From Bacteroidales bacterium (lineage in GTDB: Bacteria; Bacteroidota; Bacteroidia; Bacteroidales; P3): DNA of 64,000 nt. Location: NCBI GenBank assembly GCA_031263015.1, contig JAISGN010000012.1:62001-126000 (forward strand). The letters are read 5' to 3'. The translations under genes and the position numbers were made by a program. Below the pieces are notes generated by a model. It made no database searches and was not told the DNA's origin. It saw only the letters and a program-made list of their open reading frames with translations. This document shows positions 26,927 to 35,685 of this stretch, one piece after another. Within the stretch, counting starts at the first letter, position 1; each line of letters begins with the position of its first letter.

Positions 26927-28450
26927 TTATTCCCATTCTATTGTCGCAGGAGGCTTGCTGCTGATGTCATAACATACTCTATTTACGCCTTTAACGTTGT
27001 TGATGATGCTGTTTGAGATGTTTGCAAGGAACTCATAAGGTAAGTGTGACCAGTCTGCGGTCATTCCATCAACAGATTCTACCGCTCTAAGAGCAACTAC
27101 GTTTTCATAAGTGCGTTCATCGCCCATTACTCCGACAGATTGTACCGGTAAAAGCATTGCTCCTGCCTGCCATACCTTATTATATAATCCTTCTTTCTTT
27201 AATCCTTCAATGAATATGCTATCTACTTTCTGCAAAATGCGAACTTTTTCTTCTGTTACATCACTTAATATCCTTATTGCAAGACCGGGACCGGGGAAAG
27301 GGTGGCGAGCAAGTAAATCCTCCTTTAATCCGATAACTTTTCCTACACGTCTAACCTCGTCTTTGAATAGAGAACGTAAAGGTTCTACTATTTTTAACTT
27401 CATATAATCAGGTAAACCGCCGACATTATGGTGTGATTTAATCGTGGCACTTGGTCCTTTTACACTGCAACTTTCAATTACATCAGGGTAAATGGTGCCT
27501 TGTGCCAACCATTTCACACCTGATATTTTTGAAGCCTCTTTGTCAAAAACATCAATGAACGTTTTCCCAATTGCTTTTCGCTTTTGTTCGGGATCTTTTA
27601 AGCCTTTGAGTGCGTCATAAAACATTTGCTTGGCATCAACTCCTGTTACATTCAATCCCATTCCTTTATAAGATTCAAGAACGGTCTCAAATTCGTCTTT
27701 TCGCAGCAAACCGTTATCGACAAATATACAGTTAAGATTTTTTCCTATTGCTTCATTCAAAAGCATTGCAGCAACAGACGAATCAACTCCGCCACTCAAG
27801 CCGAGAACGACCTTGTCATTGCGCAGTAATTCTGTAAGATTATTTACGGTTGTGGTAACAAAATTATCAGATGTCCAATCTTGCCTGCAACCACAAATAT
27901 CAACAAGAAAGTTCCGCAGTAATATTTGTCCGTCTATGCTATGATGAACTTCCGGATGAAATTGTATCGCATATGTATCCTCATTTGCTATCTTGTAACC
28001 GGCATTTATCACATTATCTGTTGAACAAATTATATTGAAATCGGCAGGTAATTTTTCAATAGTATCACCATGAGAAGCCCAAACCTGAGAACCGACATCT
28101 ATTCCTTTCATTAGTGGTGATGTTTGGTCAATAGAAGAAATTATAGCCCTGCCATACTCCCTTTTTGTACTGCGTTCAACTTTTCCTCCGCAGATTTTAA
28201 CCATATATTGTGCCCCATAACAAATGCCAAGTACAGGTAACTTGCCCTTAAACCAAAGGTCAGGCTGAGGAGAGTTGATATCATTGACACTAAATGGGCT
28301 TCCGCTCAAAATAACTCCGACAACATCTTCACCAAACTTAGGAATATTGTTGAAGGGGTGTATTTCGCAATAAACATTCAGTTCTCTAACCTTGCGAGCT
28401 ATCAATTGGGTGTATTGCGAACCTTGATCTAATATAATTATTGTCTGCAT
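26927..28450 (-). CDS. guaA: GMP synthase (glutamine-hydrolysing)
   Basis: This enzyme converts XMP to GMP with ATP and glutamine, the last step of guanine nucleotide synthesis. The N-terminal class I glutamine amidotransferase domain has nucleophile C77 in GICYGAQ and the HPEVHHS segment. The ATP-pyrophosphatase domain has the P-loop [11 protein letters not shown]. The C-terminal dimerisation domain includes [13 protein letters not shown] and ends KPPATIEWE. Its 507 aa is full length. It starts 13 nt after the BCCP gene, an odd partnership but clearly one transcript by spacing. No purine or guanine riboswitch was visible at the head of the operon. Confidence 0.97.
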   Translation of the reverse strand: MQTIIILDQGSQYTQLIARKVRELNVYCEIHPFNNIPKFGEDVVGVILSGSPFSVNDINSPQPDLWFKGKLPVLGICYGAQYMVKICGGKVERSTKREYGRAIISSIDQTSPLMKGIDVGSQVWASHGDTIEKLPADFNIICSTDNVINAGYKIANEDTYAIQFHPEVHHSIDGQILLRNFLVDICGCRQDWTSDNFVTTTVNNLTELLRNDKVVLGLSGGVDSSVAAMLLNEAIGKNLNCIFVDNGLLRKDEFETVLESYKGMGLNVTGVDAKQMFYDALKGLKDPEQKRKAIGKTFIDVFDKEASKISGVKWLAQGTIYPDVIESCSVKGPSATIKSHHNVGGLPDYMKLKIVEPLRSLFKDEVRRVGKVIGLKEDLLARHPFPGPGLAIRILSDVTEEKVRILQKVDSIFIEGLKKEGLYNKVWQAGAMLLPVQSVGVMGDERTYENVVALRAVESVDGMTADWSHLPYEFLANISNSIINNVKGVNRVCYDISSKPPATIEWE

Positions 28451-28463
28451 AAAGAATTTATTC

Positions 28464-28793
28464 TTATTTTGTCTTTACGATAGGATGCACTTCAATAAGG
28501 ACATCGTTCTTACTGACGTTTTGTCCTTTCTTTATATTGATGGCAGACACTTTTCCATCTATTGTGGAGCAAATATTATTGTCCATTTTCATCGCATGCA
28601 ATGAACAAAGTGGCTCTCCTTTACTAACAATCTGCCCTTTCCGAACGAAAATATCAATAATAGTTCCGGGAATAAAGGCATATATCTGCCCCTGATCAAC
28701 TTTGATGTAAATTTGACGGTATATTGTTTTTTCAGGTTCAGCAACAGCAATTGTTTTTGTTGTACCTGTTTTTGTTTCTTTTTCGTTTGTCAT
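28464..28793 (-). CDS. Biotin carboxyl carrier protein of an acyl-CoA carboxylase/decarboxylase
   Basis: This 109-aa protein has a charged N-terminal 25 residues and a biotinyl domain (residues about 35-106). The biotin-accepting lysine is K69 in HAMKMDN. The second half of the barrel ([18 protein letters not shown]) is intact. It carries the carboxyl group between active sites of a biotin-dependent complex. It lies 15 nt after the carboxyltransferase gene, which is its obvious partner. No biotin carboxylase (alpha) and no OadB-type membrane decarboxylase gene is present nearby, so the reaction direction cannot be decided. Confidence 0.9.
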   Translation of the reverse strand: MTNEKETKTGTTKTIAVAEPEKTIYRQIYIKVDQGQIYAFIPGTIIDIFVRKGQIVSKGEPLCSLHAMKMDNNICSTIDGKVSAINIKKGQNVSKNDVLIEVHPIVKTK

Positions 28794-28808
28794 AGTGTAT
28801 AAAGGTTT

Positions 28809-30356
28809 TTAAAATGGCGGAATGCCATGTTTTTTATAAGGATTTTTTACTGCTTTATTCATTGAAACTTCAAGGGCATGGCAAATATAAGAGCGTGTCT
28901 CATTAGGCTGAATAACCGAATCAATATATCCGTATGACGCTGCTACATAAGGGTTGGCAAATTTCTGCTTATATTCCTCTATTTTTTCTTTTCGTGTTGT
29001 AACAGGGTCATCTGATGCCATAATTTCCGAACGAAAGACAATGTTAGCAGCTCCTTCTGGTCCCATTACGGCTATTTCTGCCGTAGGCCAGGCAAAAACG
29101 AAGTCTGCTTTTAAGTGGCTTGAGCACATCGCAATATAACCTCCGCCGTAAGCCTTCCTTAATATCACCGTTATCTTTGGCACAGTGGCTTCGGAATATG
29201 CATACAATATTTTAGCCCCATGACGTATTACTCCCGCATGTTCCTGATCTATGCCCGGCAAATAGCCTGGTAAATCTTCCAAAGTAACAAGCGGTATATT
29301 GAAAGCATCACAAAAACGGATGAAACGGGCTGCTTTATCAGATGAATTGCAATCCAACACACCCGCTAAGGCTATTGGCTGATTGGCAACAAAGCCTACC
29401 GTTTGCCCTTCCATTCTTGCAAAACCTATAACGATGTTCGGTGCATATAATTCCTGCACTTCCAAAAAGTCGGATTCGTCAGTAATACTTTTAATGATGT
29501 TTCTGATGTCGTAAGGCTTTGTAGGATCGGTAGGGAATATATCTTTGATTTTATAATTTTTGCTTTTAGGCTGTTTGGTATCAAAAGGCTCTGCTTTTTT
29601 TGTATTGTTCCAAGGAATGAACGTAAATAATTTTTTTATCTGATCAAAGCATTCGTATTCATTTTCAGCAAAGAAATGAGCATTACCCGATATTTCTGCA
29701 TGTACTCTTGCTCCGCCCAAATCCTCTTGCGATATTTCTTCACCCAAAACAGTCTTTATCACATCCGGACCAGTGATAAACATCTTGGAAATCTTATCTA
29801 CAACAAATACAAAGTCGGTTAAAGCCGGTGAATAGACCGCTCCGCCGGCGCAAGGACCAAGAATAACCGATATTTGCGGAATTACGCCAGACGCCATCGT
29901 GTTTCGGAAAAATATATCGCCATATCCTGCTAATGCATTAACACCTTCCTGAATTCTTGCCCCGCCAGAATCATTTATACCTATGATTGGGGTCTTCAAC
30001 ATCATTGCATGGTCCATTATTTTGCAGATTTTCTTGGCATGCATATAGCCAAGAGAACCACCGGCGACTGTAAAATCCTGTGCATATATACAAACAGGAT
30101 AGCCGTTTATTGTTCCGGTGCCGGTAATCACGCCATCGCCGGGCAAAAACTTCTTATCCATATCAAAATCCTTGCCTGCGTGTTGAATAAACAAGTCATA
30201 TTCGTGAAATGAATCAATGTCCAATAGTTCTAAAATACGTTCCCTCGCTGTAAGTTTTCCTGTTGCTTTTTGTTTTTCAATTGCCTTGCTGCCGCCACCT
30301 TGTAATACGGCTTGCATTCGTTGTTTCAGTTCTTGTGTTTTACTGTTTATTGACAT
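28809..30356 (-). CDS. Methylmalonyl-CoA decarboxylase alpha / propionyl-CoA carboxylase beta subunit
   Basis: This carboxyltransferase subunit of about 515 aa moves CO2 between methylmalonyl- or propionyl-CoA and biotin. Family blocks visible: ATGKLTARERI near the start, FTVAGGSLGYMHAKKI, GINDSGGARIQEG, GPCAGGAVYSPALTDF, LEDLPGYLPGIDQE, RKAYGGGYIAMCS, AVMGPEGAANI and the C-terminal NPYKKHGIPPF. Bacteroidota commonly use this subunit in the Na+-pumping methylmalonyl-CoA decarboxylase of propionate fermentation. The start is ATG 30356; the in-frame ATG at 30485 is rejected because the TACCTTTG promoter box (30392-30399) lies downstream of it. It heads the operon with BCCP, guaA and the LysM protein. 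Confidence 0.9.
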   Translation of the reverse strand: MSINSKTQELKQRMQAVLQGGGSKAIEKQKATGKLTARERILELLDIDSFHEYDLFIQHAGKDFDMDKKFLPGDGVITGTGTINGYPVCIYAQDFTVAGGSLGYMHAKKICKIMDHAMMLKTPIIGINDSGGARIQEGVNALAGYGDIFFRNTMASGVIPQISVILGPCAGGAVYSPALTDFVFVVDKISKMFITGPDVIKTVLGEEISQEDLGGARVHAEISGNAHFFAENEYECFDQIKKLFTFIPWNNTKKAEPFDTKQPKSKNYKIKDIFPTDPTKPYDIRNIIKSITDESDFLEVQELYAPNIVIGFARMEGQTVGFVANQPIALAGVLDCNSSDKAARFIRFCDAFNIPLVTLEDLPGYLPGIDQEHAGVIRHGAKILYAYSEATVPKITVILRKAYGGGYIAMCSSHLKADFVFAWPTAEIAVMGPEGAANIVFRSEIMASDDPVTTRKEKIEEYKQKFANPYVAASYGYIDSVIQPNETRSYICHALEVSMNKAVKNPYKKHGIPPF

Positions 30357-30391
30357 AGTTGTATCGTTTAGTTGAACACTCAATTCTTTTG

Positions 30392-30399
30392 CAAAGGTA
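30392..30399 (-). promoter_or_regulatory. Putative -7 element for the carboxylase-BCCP-guaA operon
   Basis: On the minus strand this reads TACCTTTG followed by C, about 35 nt before the ATG at 30356. It helps fix that start. Confidence 0.6.
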
Positions 30400-30559
30400 A
30401 TAAAAAAAAGAAATTTGATATTGTTTTTCTTGGAAGGTTCCAAACGGACTTTATAACTTATTAAATGCCAAAGAATTTTGCCCAAACGCCATAATATTTA
30501 TCGGAAATCTTATCTTGTTTCGGTGAAGATACTCCTTATAATTATGTTATTTGATTTGC

Positions 30560-31489
30560 TTATAATAAAGTGGCGTTTAGATTTGTGTTAATCTGATTAC
30601 GTTTTATTAAATCAGCGGTTGCCAAAGCTGCCATAGCCTCTACTATTACCAAAACCCTGAATAGTTGGCATACATCGTGCCTTCCTTTGCAGCGAACAGA
30701 GGAAACGGGCTTGAAACCTACCGAAAATTCAATCAAATCCCCCGTTGAAATTCCGCCTTGTATGCCTTGCGGTTTTAATTCGCTACCTTTTATATAGGAA
30801 ACGTTGCTTTGTCCCATTTCAAACAACTTTGCTGACGGAATACTCAACATTGCATGAGCCAGAATCGCAGAAAATTTATCAAAAACAGGCTCTCCAAGTC
30901 CGCCAATGCAGTTTTCTATGCGACAAGACACCCTTCCGCCGATAGAGTCTCCTGTTTGCCTGATTTCTTCTAAGAGTTGCTCTGCCTCTTGCTTGCTTTG
31001 CCTGTAATCAATACCGCCGATGGTCGCAATGTTAGCGTGAATTGTGATGCCGAATTGCCGTAAAAAAATCTTTGCAACGCTGCCTCCGACTACTCTTGCA
31101 GCCGTTTCTCTTGCCGATGCCCTGCCTCCGCCGCTTGATGCATTGATTCCATATTTTAGAAAGTAACTATAATCGGCGTGATTGAGACGTGGAGTTTTTA
31201 AATCAGCATAATCATCTTTGCGAATGTCTTTATTTTCAATTAAAAAGCCGATAGGCGTACCCAAAGTGATGTTTTCTTCCAAGCCAGATAAGAACACAAC
31301 CTCATCATCCTCAATTCGCTGTGTTCCGTATTTGTTTTGCGTCTTGCGTCTTGCCATTTCGCTTTTCACAAAGCCCATATCAATCACCAAACCCGCAGGA
31401 CAACCGTCAATAATGCCGCCAACAGCACGTCCATGGCTCTCTCCGAAAGTGGTTAATGCGAATTCGTTGCCGAAAGTGTTTGCTCCCAT
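30560..31489 (-). CDS. aroC: Chorismate synthase, shortened and lacking two conserved loops
   Basis: Chorismate synthase converts EPSP to chorismate with reduced FMN. This copy is 309 aa; family members usually have about 350-370. The N-terminal half is normal: FGESHGRAVGGIIDGCPAG with the catalytic histidine, RRKTQNKYGTQR, and SGGGRASARETAARV. After KGSE (about residue 236), the stretch that normally reads HND..TNHSGG is missing. After FKPVSS, about 20 residues before KGRHD are missing. RPGHADY has become RLNHADY and the conserved PRAVPVVEAM reads FRVLVIVEAM. The frame is open with a proper stop, so this is not a simple frameshift. Activity is doubtful. It is alone behind a TAATTTTG promoter box. 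Confidence 0.85.
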   Translation of the reverse strand: MGANTFGNEFALTTFGESHGRAVGGIIDGCPAGLVIDMGFVKSEMARRKTQNKYGTQRIEDDEVVFLSGLEENITLGTPIGFLIENKDIRKDDYADLKTPRLNHADYSYFLKYGINASSGGGRASARETAARVVGGSVAKIFLRQFGITIHANIATIGGIDYRQSKQEAEQLLEEIRQTGDSIGGRVSCRIENCIGGLGEPVFDKFSAILAHAMLSIPSAKLFEMGQSNVSYIKGSELKPQGIQGGISTGDLIEFSVGFKPVSSVRCKGRHDVCQLFRVLVIVEAMAALATADLIKRNQINTNLNATLL

Positions 31490-31521
31490 AATCTGTTGTA
31501 AGATTTTCGTGTTATGAATCG

Positions 31522-31529
31522 CAAAATTA
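31522..31529 (-). promoter_or_regulatory. Putative -7 element for aroC
   Basis: On the minus strand this reads TAATTTTG followed by C, 32 nt before the ATG at 31489. Confidence 0.55.
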
Positions 31530-31684
31530 CTAAAATATTTGCCTTTAATCTCATATCACAATCCCCGTTCGTCAGCAGCATTAGCCGTTAAATTGTTGCA
31601 TCTCTGCGTTTGGGTGTATTGAAATGCCCTTTTTTGTATTTGTTACTATGTTTCTGATTGACAATATATTGTTTGCTCAAAATG

Positions 31685-31768
31685 AAAGGCTGTTTCATTT
31701 TTCTAAAACGCTGTTTTGTGCGAATGAAACGCCGTTTTAATTTTACGAAAGCCCGTTTTATTTTAATG
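31685..31768. repeat. 21-bp repeat array R6 (4 clear units)
   Basis: Units start at 31685, 31706, 31727 and 31748 with cores GGCTG, CGCTG, CGCCG and GCCCG between AAA and TTT. A decayed fifth unit may follow to 31789. Confidence 0.92.
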
Positions 31769-31982
31769 ATACGGCACGGCAATAATTTTGTGCTTCGTGT
31801 TGTTTTTACAAAAAAGCATCGGTTTTTTATGAACAAAGGTCTTGAAAAAATGTAATTACGTTCCATTTTGACGAAAGAAGCCATTGCTGTTATAAATGCA
31901 ATAAAGAAGGCTGTTTTTGTAAGGTCGGAATGAGTAAAATGAAAAAAGACGTCAAAAAAACTGCATTTTTTCGCAAAAATAC

Positions 31983-32013
31983 TTTCGTATTTTCAAAATA
32001 GTACATACCTTTG
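31983..32013 (+). promoter_or_regulatory. Promoter of gdhA
   Basis: TTTC at 31983-31986 (one mismatch to TTTG), an exact 19-nt spacer and TACCTTTG at 32006-32013. The ATG is 66 nt further on. Confidence 0.65.
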
Positions 32014-32079
32014 CAGCCTCGTAAAGATGTTTTTTTACGATTTAATTTTTAGTAATAATCTTAAAATATAACAAAGAAA

Positions 32080-33417
32080 ATGGATGTAAAGAAAATTTTA
32101 GCTGATGTTAAAGCTAAAAATCCAGGACAAGACTTGTTCTTACAAGCAGTAACCGAAGTATTAGAATCAATTGAAGACTTCGTTGCAAAAAACAAAAAAT
32201 ACGATAAATATAAAATCGTAGAACGTATGGTAGAGCCTGATCGCATCTTCCAATTCAAGGTTGAATGGGTTGATGATAAAGGAAACATTAACATCAACCG
32301 CGGATACAGAGTTCAATTCAATAATGCAATCGGACCTTACAAAGGAGGCTTGCGTTTTCATCCGACAGTAACATTGGATACTTTGAAATTCTTGGGCTTT
32401 GAGCAAACTTTCAAAAACTCATTGACTACTTTGCCGATGGGTGGTGGTAAAGGAGGTTCTGATTTTGACCCTAAAGGAAAATCAGATAATGAAATCATGC
32501 GTTTTTGCCAAGCATTTATGACAGAGTTGTACAAATACATTGGACCAGATACTGATGTTCCTGCCGGAGACATAGGAGTTGGCGGACGTGAAATCGGTTT
32601 CTTATATGGTATGTACAAAAAACTCGCAAGAGAGAATACAGGAGTTTTAACAGGTAAAGGCGGAAATTGGGGAGGCTCAATCTTGCGTCCTGAAGCTACT
32701 GGTTTCGGTGGTGTTTATTTCGTTGTAAATATGTTAAAGGCAATGAAAGATAACATTAAAGGCAAAAAAATCGCATTATCAGGCTTCGGCAACGTTGCTT
32801 GGGGTGCTGCATTAAAAGCAACCGAATTAGGAGCAAAAGTTGTTTGCATTTCAGGTCCTGACGGCTACATCTACGATGAAGAAGGTATGAATGCAAAGAA
32901 AATAGAGTATATGTTAGAATTGCGTGACTCTAATAACAACGTAGTAGAGCCGTTTGCAAAGAAATTCCCTTCTGCTAAATTCTTCAAAGGTAAAAAACCA
33001 TGGGAAGCAAAGGTTGATATTGCAATGCCTTGTGCTATTCAAAACGAATTAGACGACAAAGACGCAAAACAACTCATCAAAAACGGATGCAAATTAGTTT
33101 GCGAGGTTTCTAATATGGGCTGTACTGCAGGAGCTATCCACGAATTGCAGAAAGCAGGTGTTGCTTTTGCACCGGGTAAAGCAGCTAACGCTGGTGGCGT
33201 AGGTGTTTCCGGTTTGGAAATGAGCCAAAACGCCGGACACATTGGCTGGACCGGTGCACAGGTTGATGAGAAACTTCACTTCATGATGGATTCTATTCAT
33301 GAAAATTGCGTTAAATACGGCAAGGAAAAGAACGGATACATCAACTATGTTAAGGGTGCTAACGTTGCAGGCTTCATTAAAGTTGCCGATTCAATGATTG
33401 AACTTGGCGTTTGCTAA
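32080..33417 (+). CDS. gdhA: NADP-specific glutamate dehydrogenase
   Basis: This 445-aa hexameric enzyme interconverts 2-oxoglutarate plus ammonia and glutamate. Diagnostic segments: NNAIGPYKGGLRFHPTV, the active-site region LPMGGGKGGSDFDPKGKSD with catalytic lysine, PAGDIGVGGREIGFL, TGKGGNWGGS, the Rossmann ALSGFGNVAWGAA, and NAGGVGVSGLEMSQN. These match the NADP-dependent small-GDH class of Bacteroidota. It is monocistronic, with a good promoter and a strong terminator. Its codon use is more A/T-ending and regular than that of its neighbours, which fits a highly expressed gene (impression, not computed). Confidence 0.96.
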   Translation: MDVKKILADVKAKNPGQDLFLQAVTEVLESIEDFVAKNKKYDKYKIVERMVEPDRIFQFKVEWVDDKGNININRGYRVQFNNAIGPYKGGLRFHPTVTLDTLKFLGFEQTFKNSLTTLPMGGGKGGSDFDPKGKSDNEIMRFCQAFMTELYKYIGPDTDVPAGDIGVGGREIGFLYGMYKKLARENTGVLTGKGGNWGGSILRPEATGFGGVYFVVNMLKAMKDNIKGKKIALSGFGNVAWGAALKATELGAKVVCISGPDGYIYDEEGMNAKKIEYMLELRDSNNNVVEPFAKKFPSAKFFKGKKPWEAKVDIAMPCAIQNELDDKDAKQLIKNGCKLVCEVSNMGCTAGAIHELQKAGVAFAPGKAANAGGVGVSGLEMSQNAGHIGWTGAQVDEKLHFMMDSIHENCVKYGKEKNGYINYVKGANVAGFIKVADSMIELGVC

Positions 33418-33435
33418 GTATAATCTCCTAATACT

Positions 33436-33471
33436 AAGAGTCTTCTCCACAAAGAGAAGACTCTTTTTTTT
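33436..33471 (+). terminator. Rho-independent terminator of gdhA
   Basis: A perfect 12-bp stem (AAGAGTCTTCTC with its complement at 33454-33465), a six-nt loop and a run of eight Ts, 19 bp after the gdhA stop. Confidence 0.95.
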
Positions 33472-33514
33472 GCTATAAACGAAAATTGATTTATTCTTTG
33501 GTTTAAATTTTCTG

Positions 33515-33598
33515 AAAGGCTGCTTCATTTTTACCAAACGCCGTTTTATTTTTGCGAAAGGCTGTTTTATTTTTGGCAAATAAAGCAATGATAGAGCG
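33515..33598. repeat. 21-bp repeat array R7 (3-4 units)
   Basis: Units start at 33515, 33536 and 33557 with cores GGCTG, CGCCG and GGCTG. A decayed fourth unit, 33578-33598, ends 8 bp before the stop codon of the convergent PorP-family gene. Confidence 0.92.
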
Positions 33599-33606
33599 AT
33601 GAGTGG

Positions 33607-34602
33607 TTAGAAGACCGGGCAAGGTAATAAGGTGGAGCGTTTTCCCGATTTGCTCACTCCAAAAGCATAAGACATAAAGATTTCTACGGCACCATAGGTT
33701 TTTGATGCGGGAGTTAAGGAAGACAGATTGACCTCATAGCATAATCCTATGTTGAATCCGTTATAACGATATGAGCCTTGAAGGATTAAAGCGTCAAGTA
33801 TGCGGTAATAAACGCCGCAAGCAATGGTTTTTGATTCAAATGAGAAGGCATCAAGGTGGCGTATAAATTCGCAGCCGGCAAGTAATTCGTAATTTATAGT
33901 TTGCTTTTGCAACATCAATGTGGGCTTCCATCCGTATGAAAGGTCGGATGGCAGATACAAAGACGCATATAAATTTGTCCGCATAGGCATTCGCAATTCC
34001 GAATAGCCGAAATAAGTCATCAAAGGCTCGTTCAAATGCATTAGATTAAAGCCTGTCTGGAATATCATCTTATTGTCAAAGGTTGATTGCCAGTTGCAGC
34101 CGAGCGAAATGTCATAAACCGAAAGCAGATTCAAAGGTATTGCTTCATAATCGGATATTTGAGAACCATAATCCGCATTTCCAATGTCATAAGAGTATGT
34201 ACTTCTGTTAATATTTAAGCCAAAGGAAAATGTATGTTGAGATTTTAATCCCATAGACTTAAAGAATGAGAGAGCCAAACCAAAGTTTTGAGAGCCGTAA
34301 TTCAAGCTTCCTGCTACGTCTGCGAGGAATGATAATCCTAATCCGAAGCCAAAACGATGTTTTCTGCTGTTAAACAGATGAGTTTCCGCCGTAAGAAGAT
34401 AAGAATTGTAGCCTTTTGATACGCTTGACCATTGATTGCGAAAAGTGGTTGTTGCTCTAAATTGTTCGGAATAGAAGCCTGTAAAAGCAGGATTAAAAAA
34501 CATGGGGGATGAGTCAAATGATGCAAATCGCACATCTTGCCCTCGTCCTTGTAAAACGATACATACGAGGATTATAACCGGTATATATCTCAGCCGTTTC
34601 AC
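33607..34602 (-). CDS. PorP/SprF family type IX secretion membrane protein
   Basis: This 331-aa outer-membrane beta-barrel protein is of the PorP/SprF family. Members act with the type IX machinery; SprF-type members help secrete or anchor particular substrates. The signal peptide ends near QGRG-Q. The family start QDVRFASFDSSPMFFNPAFTGFY is clear, followed by FRNQWSSVSKGYNSY and repeated aromatic-rich strands, ending with an amphipathic barrel pattern. It lies 5 nt downstream of an uncharacterised lipoprotein gene, so the two are co-transcribed. No large adhesin partner is next to it, unlike many sprF loci. Confidence 0.9.
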   Translation of the reverse strand: MKRLRYIPVIILVCIVLQGRGQDVRFASFDSSPMFFNPAFTGFYSEQFRATTTFRNQWSSVSKGYNSYLLTAETHLFNSRKHRFGFGLGLSFLADVAGSLNYGSQNFGLALSFFKSMGLKSQHTFSFGLNINRSTYSYDIGNADYGSQISDYEAIPLNLLSVYDISLGCNWQSTFDNKMIFQTGFNLMHLNEPLMTYFGYSELRMPMRTNLYASLYLPSDLSYGWKPTLMLQKQTINYELLAGCEFIRHLDAFSFESKTIACGVYYRILDALILQGSYRYNGFNIGLCYEVNLSSLTPASKTYGAVEIFMSYAFGVSKSGKRSTLLPCPVF

Positions 34603-34607
34603 ATTTG

Positions 34608-35306
34608 CTAGCGTAATTTAGCCTTAATCAATGCCGCATCTCGCTCAATAAGTTCTTTAATCTTCATCATCCCGTCTTCAAGTGCTAAGGCAGCAGCACG
34701 TCTTTCAAATTGATAATATCCCCAGTAGCAAGCCATGTATTGTTTAGAAGAGCCTCTCTCGTTAAACTTAGCCACAAGGTTATTACGCAGGTCATAAATC
34801 TCAACAATGACTTCAAGTTCGGTACGATTGGAACACATAGGCATACCACATGCATTAAGTATGCCGACAGTGAAGCCCGACAACCAACTCCACTTATAAT
34901 TATTCTTGCGGTATGTATCCCCAATTCTTATAACAATGTTTCCGCTTCGGCGAGTTGAAGGGTCTGTAATATTATTCTTTACTTCGGTTATAAAGATGCT
35001 CATTGCATCTTGGATTCTCTTATCTCCGGCGTACAGTTTGGTGCTTTCCATAACCTCATGCACTCCTTTGCCGTAAGGAGTTTCTACTAAACCATAAGGA
35101 TTTGCCAAATCGTCATTAGGCTTCACCGCATAAGAATTAGCACCATAAGCATTCTCAAAAGAAGGTTGGTCAAACCATGTTGTAAGGCGTGGTAATAAAG
35201 TCGTATTCTGATAATCCGGTATAAAAACATCCTGTTCGAGGCTTTTGCAACTTGCAAAGCCAAGTATGATTATTGACAATATTGTTATTATGGCTACTTT
35301 TCTCAT
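34608..35306 (-). CDS. Uncharacterised lipoprotein co-transcribed with porP/sprF-like gene
   Basis: This 232-aa protein has a signal peptide with a lipobox (LGFASC, Cys about 20), so it is probably a membrane-anchored periplasmic or surface lipoprotein. I do not recognise a domain. The middle part has strands NIVIRIGDTYRKN and LEVIVEIYDL around a CGMPMCSN loop with two cysteines. The C-terminus is a long helix (ERRAAALALEDGMMKIKELIERDAALIKAKLR). Its position 5 nt before the PorP-family gene, with its own promoter box, suggests a joint role, but this is only context. Confidence 0.75.
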   Translation of the reverse strand: MRKVAIITILSIIILGFASCKSLEQDVFIPDYQNTTLLPRLTTWFDQPSFENAYGANSYAVKPNDDLANPYGLVETPYGKGVHEVMESTKLYAGDKRIQDAMSIFITEVKNNITDPSTRRSGNIVIRIGDTYRKNNYKWSWLSGFTVGILNACGMPMCSNRTELEVIVEIYDLRNNLVAKFNERGSSKQYMACYWGYYQFERRAAALALEDGMMKIKELIERDAALIKAKLR

Positions 35307-35333
35307 ATTTTAATAGTATAAAATTAAGGATTA

Positions 35334-35341
35334 CAAAAGTA
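35334..35341 (-). promoter_or_regulatory. Putative -7 element for the lipoprotein-porP unit
   Basis: On the minus strand this reads TACTTTTG, 27 nt before the lipoprotein ATG. Confidence 0.6.
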
Positions 35342-35379
35342 TTACTTTTTTTTGAAACAACGAAATACTAATACTTTTC

Positions 35380-35679
35380 TTATTTTGTTTCTTTTATGAT
35401 ATATAAATCTTCATTGTCTTTCTTCATCATATACTTCTCACGGGCGTAACGCTCAATGAACTTAATATCTTTCTGCATTTTAAGAGTATTAATGCTGTCA
35501 TTACTTATTTTCTCTTCTAACATCTTTTGTTTCTGTTCAAGGGAACGCAATTCCGCTTCGTAATTATAAAGTTTTATTACACTGTGAGTGCCGAACAAAA
35601 GCAGGAATAAGAACACTACGATAACCCAAAACAAAGTATTTTTCAATAATTTGACTATTCGTTCTTTGTTTATCTTCAT
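35380..35679 (-). CDS. FtsB/DivIC-like cell division protein
   Basis: This 99-aa single-pass membrane protein has a short basic cytoplasmic N-terminus, a TM segment at about residues 15-35 (LFWVIVVFLFLLLFGTHSV) and a periplasmic coiled coil (EAELRSLEQKQKMLEEKI). The FtsB/DivIC C-terminal signature YAREKYMMKKDNEDLYII follows. FtsB/DivIC links early and late divisome proteins. The gene lies 6 nt after the HAD gene and ends the thiL-HAD-ftsB run. Confidence 0.85.
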   Translation of the reverse strand: MKINKERIVKLLKNTLFWVIVVFLFLLLFGTHSVIKLYNYEAELRSLEQKQKMLEEKISNDSINTLKMQKDIKFIERYAREKYMMKKDNEDLYIIKETK

Positions 35680-35685
35680 TTGTTA

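Larger units (their letters stand above)
31490..32079. other. Divergent intergenic region between aroC and gdhA
   Basis: This 590-bp gap holds the aroC promoter box, repeat array R6 and the gdhA promoter. The short reading frames on both strands across 31588-31884 have a seven-residue period caused by the 21-bp repeats and are not believable genes. Further solitary repeat-like cores occur near 31908 (AAGGCTGTTTTTG). Nothing else was recognised. Confidence 0.7.

Noticed and set aside
30357..30485. 43-residue N-terminal extension of the carboxyltransferase
   Set aside because: It spans the TACCTTTG promoter element and has no similarity to the family, whose members start near ATG 30356.
31588..31884. 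Open frames on both strands rich in K-R-F and K-Q-P-F heptads; similar ones near 10746, 33391, 60782 and 63029
   Set aside because: Each coincides with an array of 21-bp repeats. A seven-codon period produces lysine- and phenylalanine-rich heptads in any array. No conserved start, promoter-to-start spacing or domain was seen.
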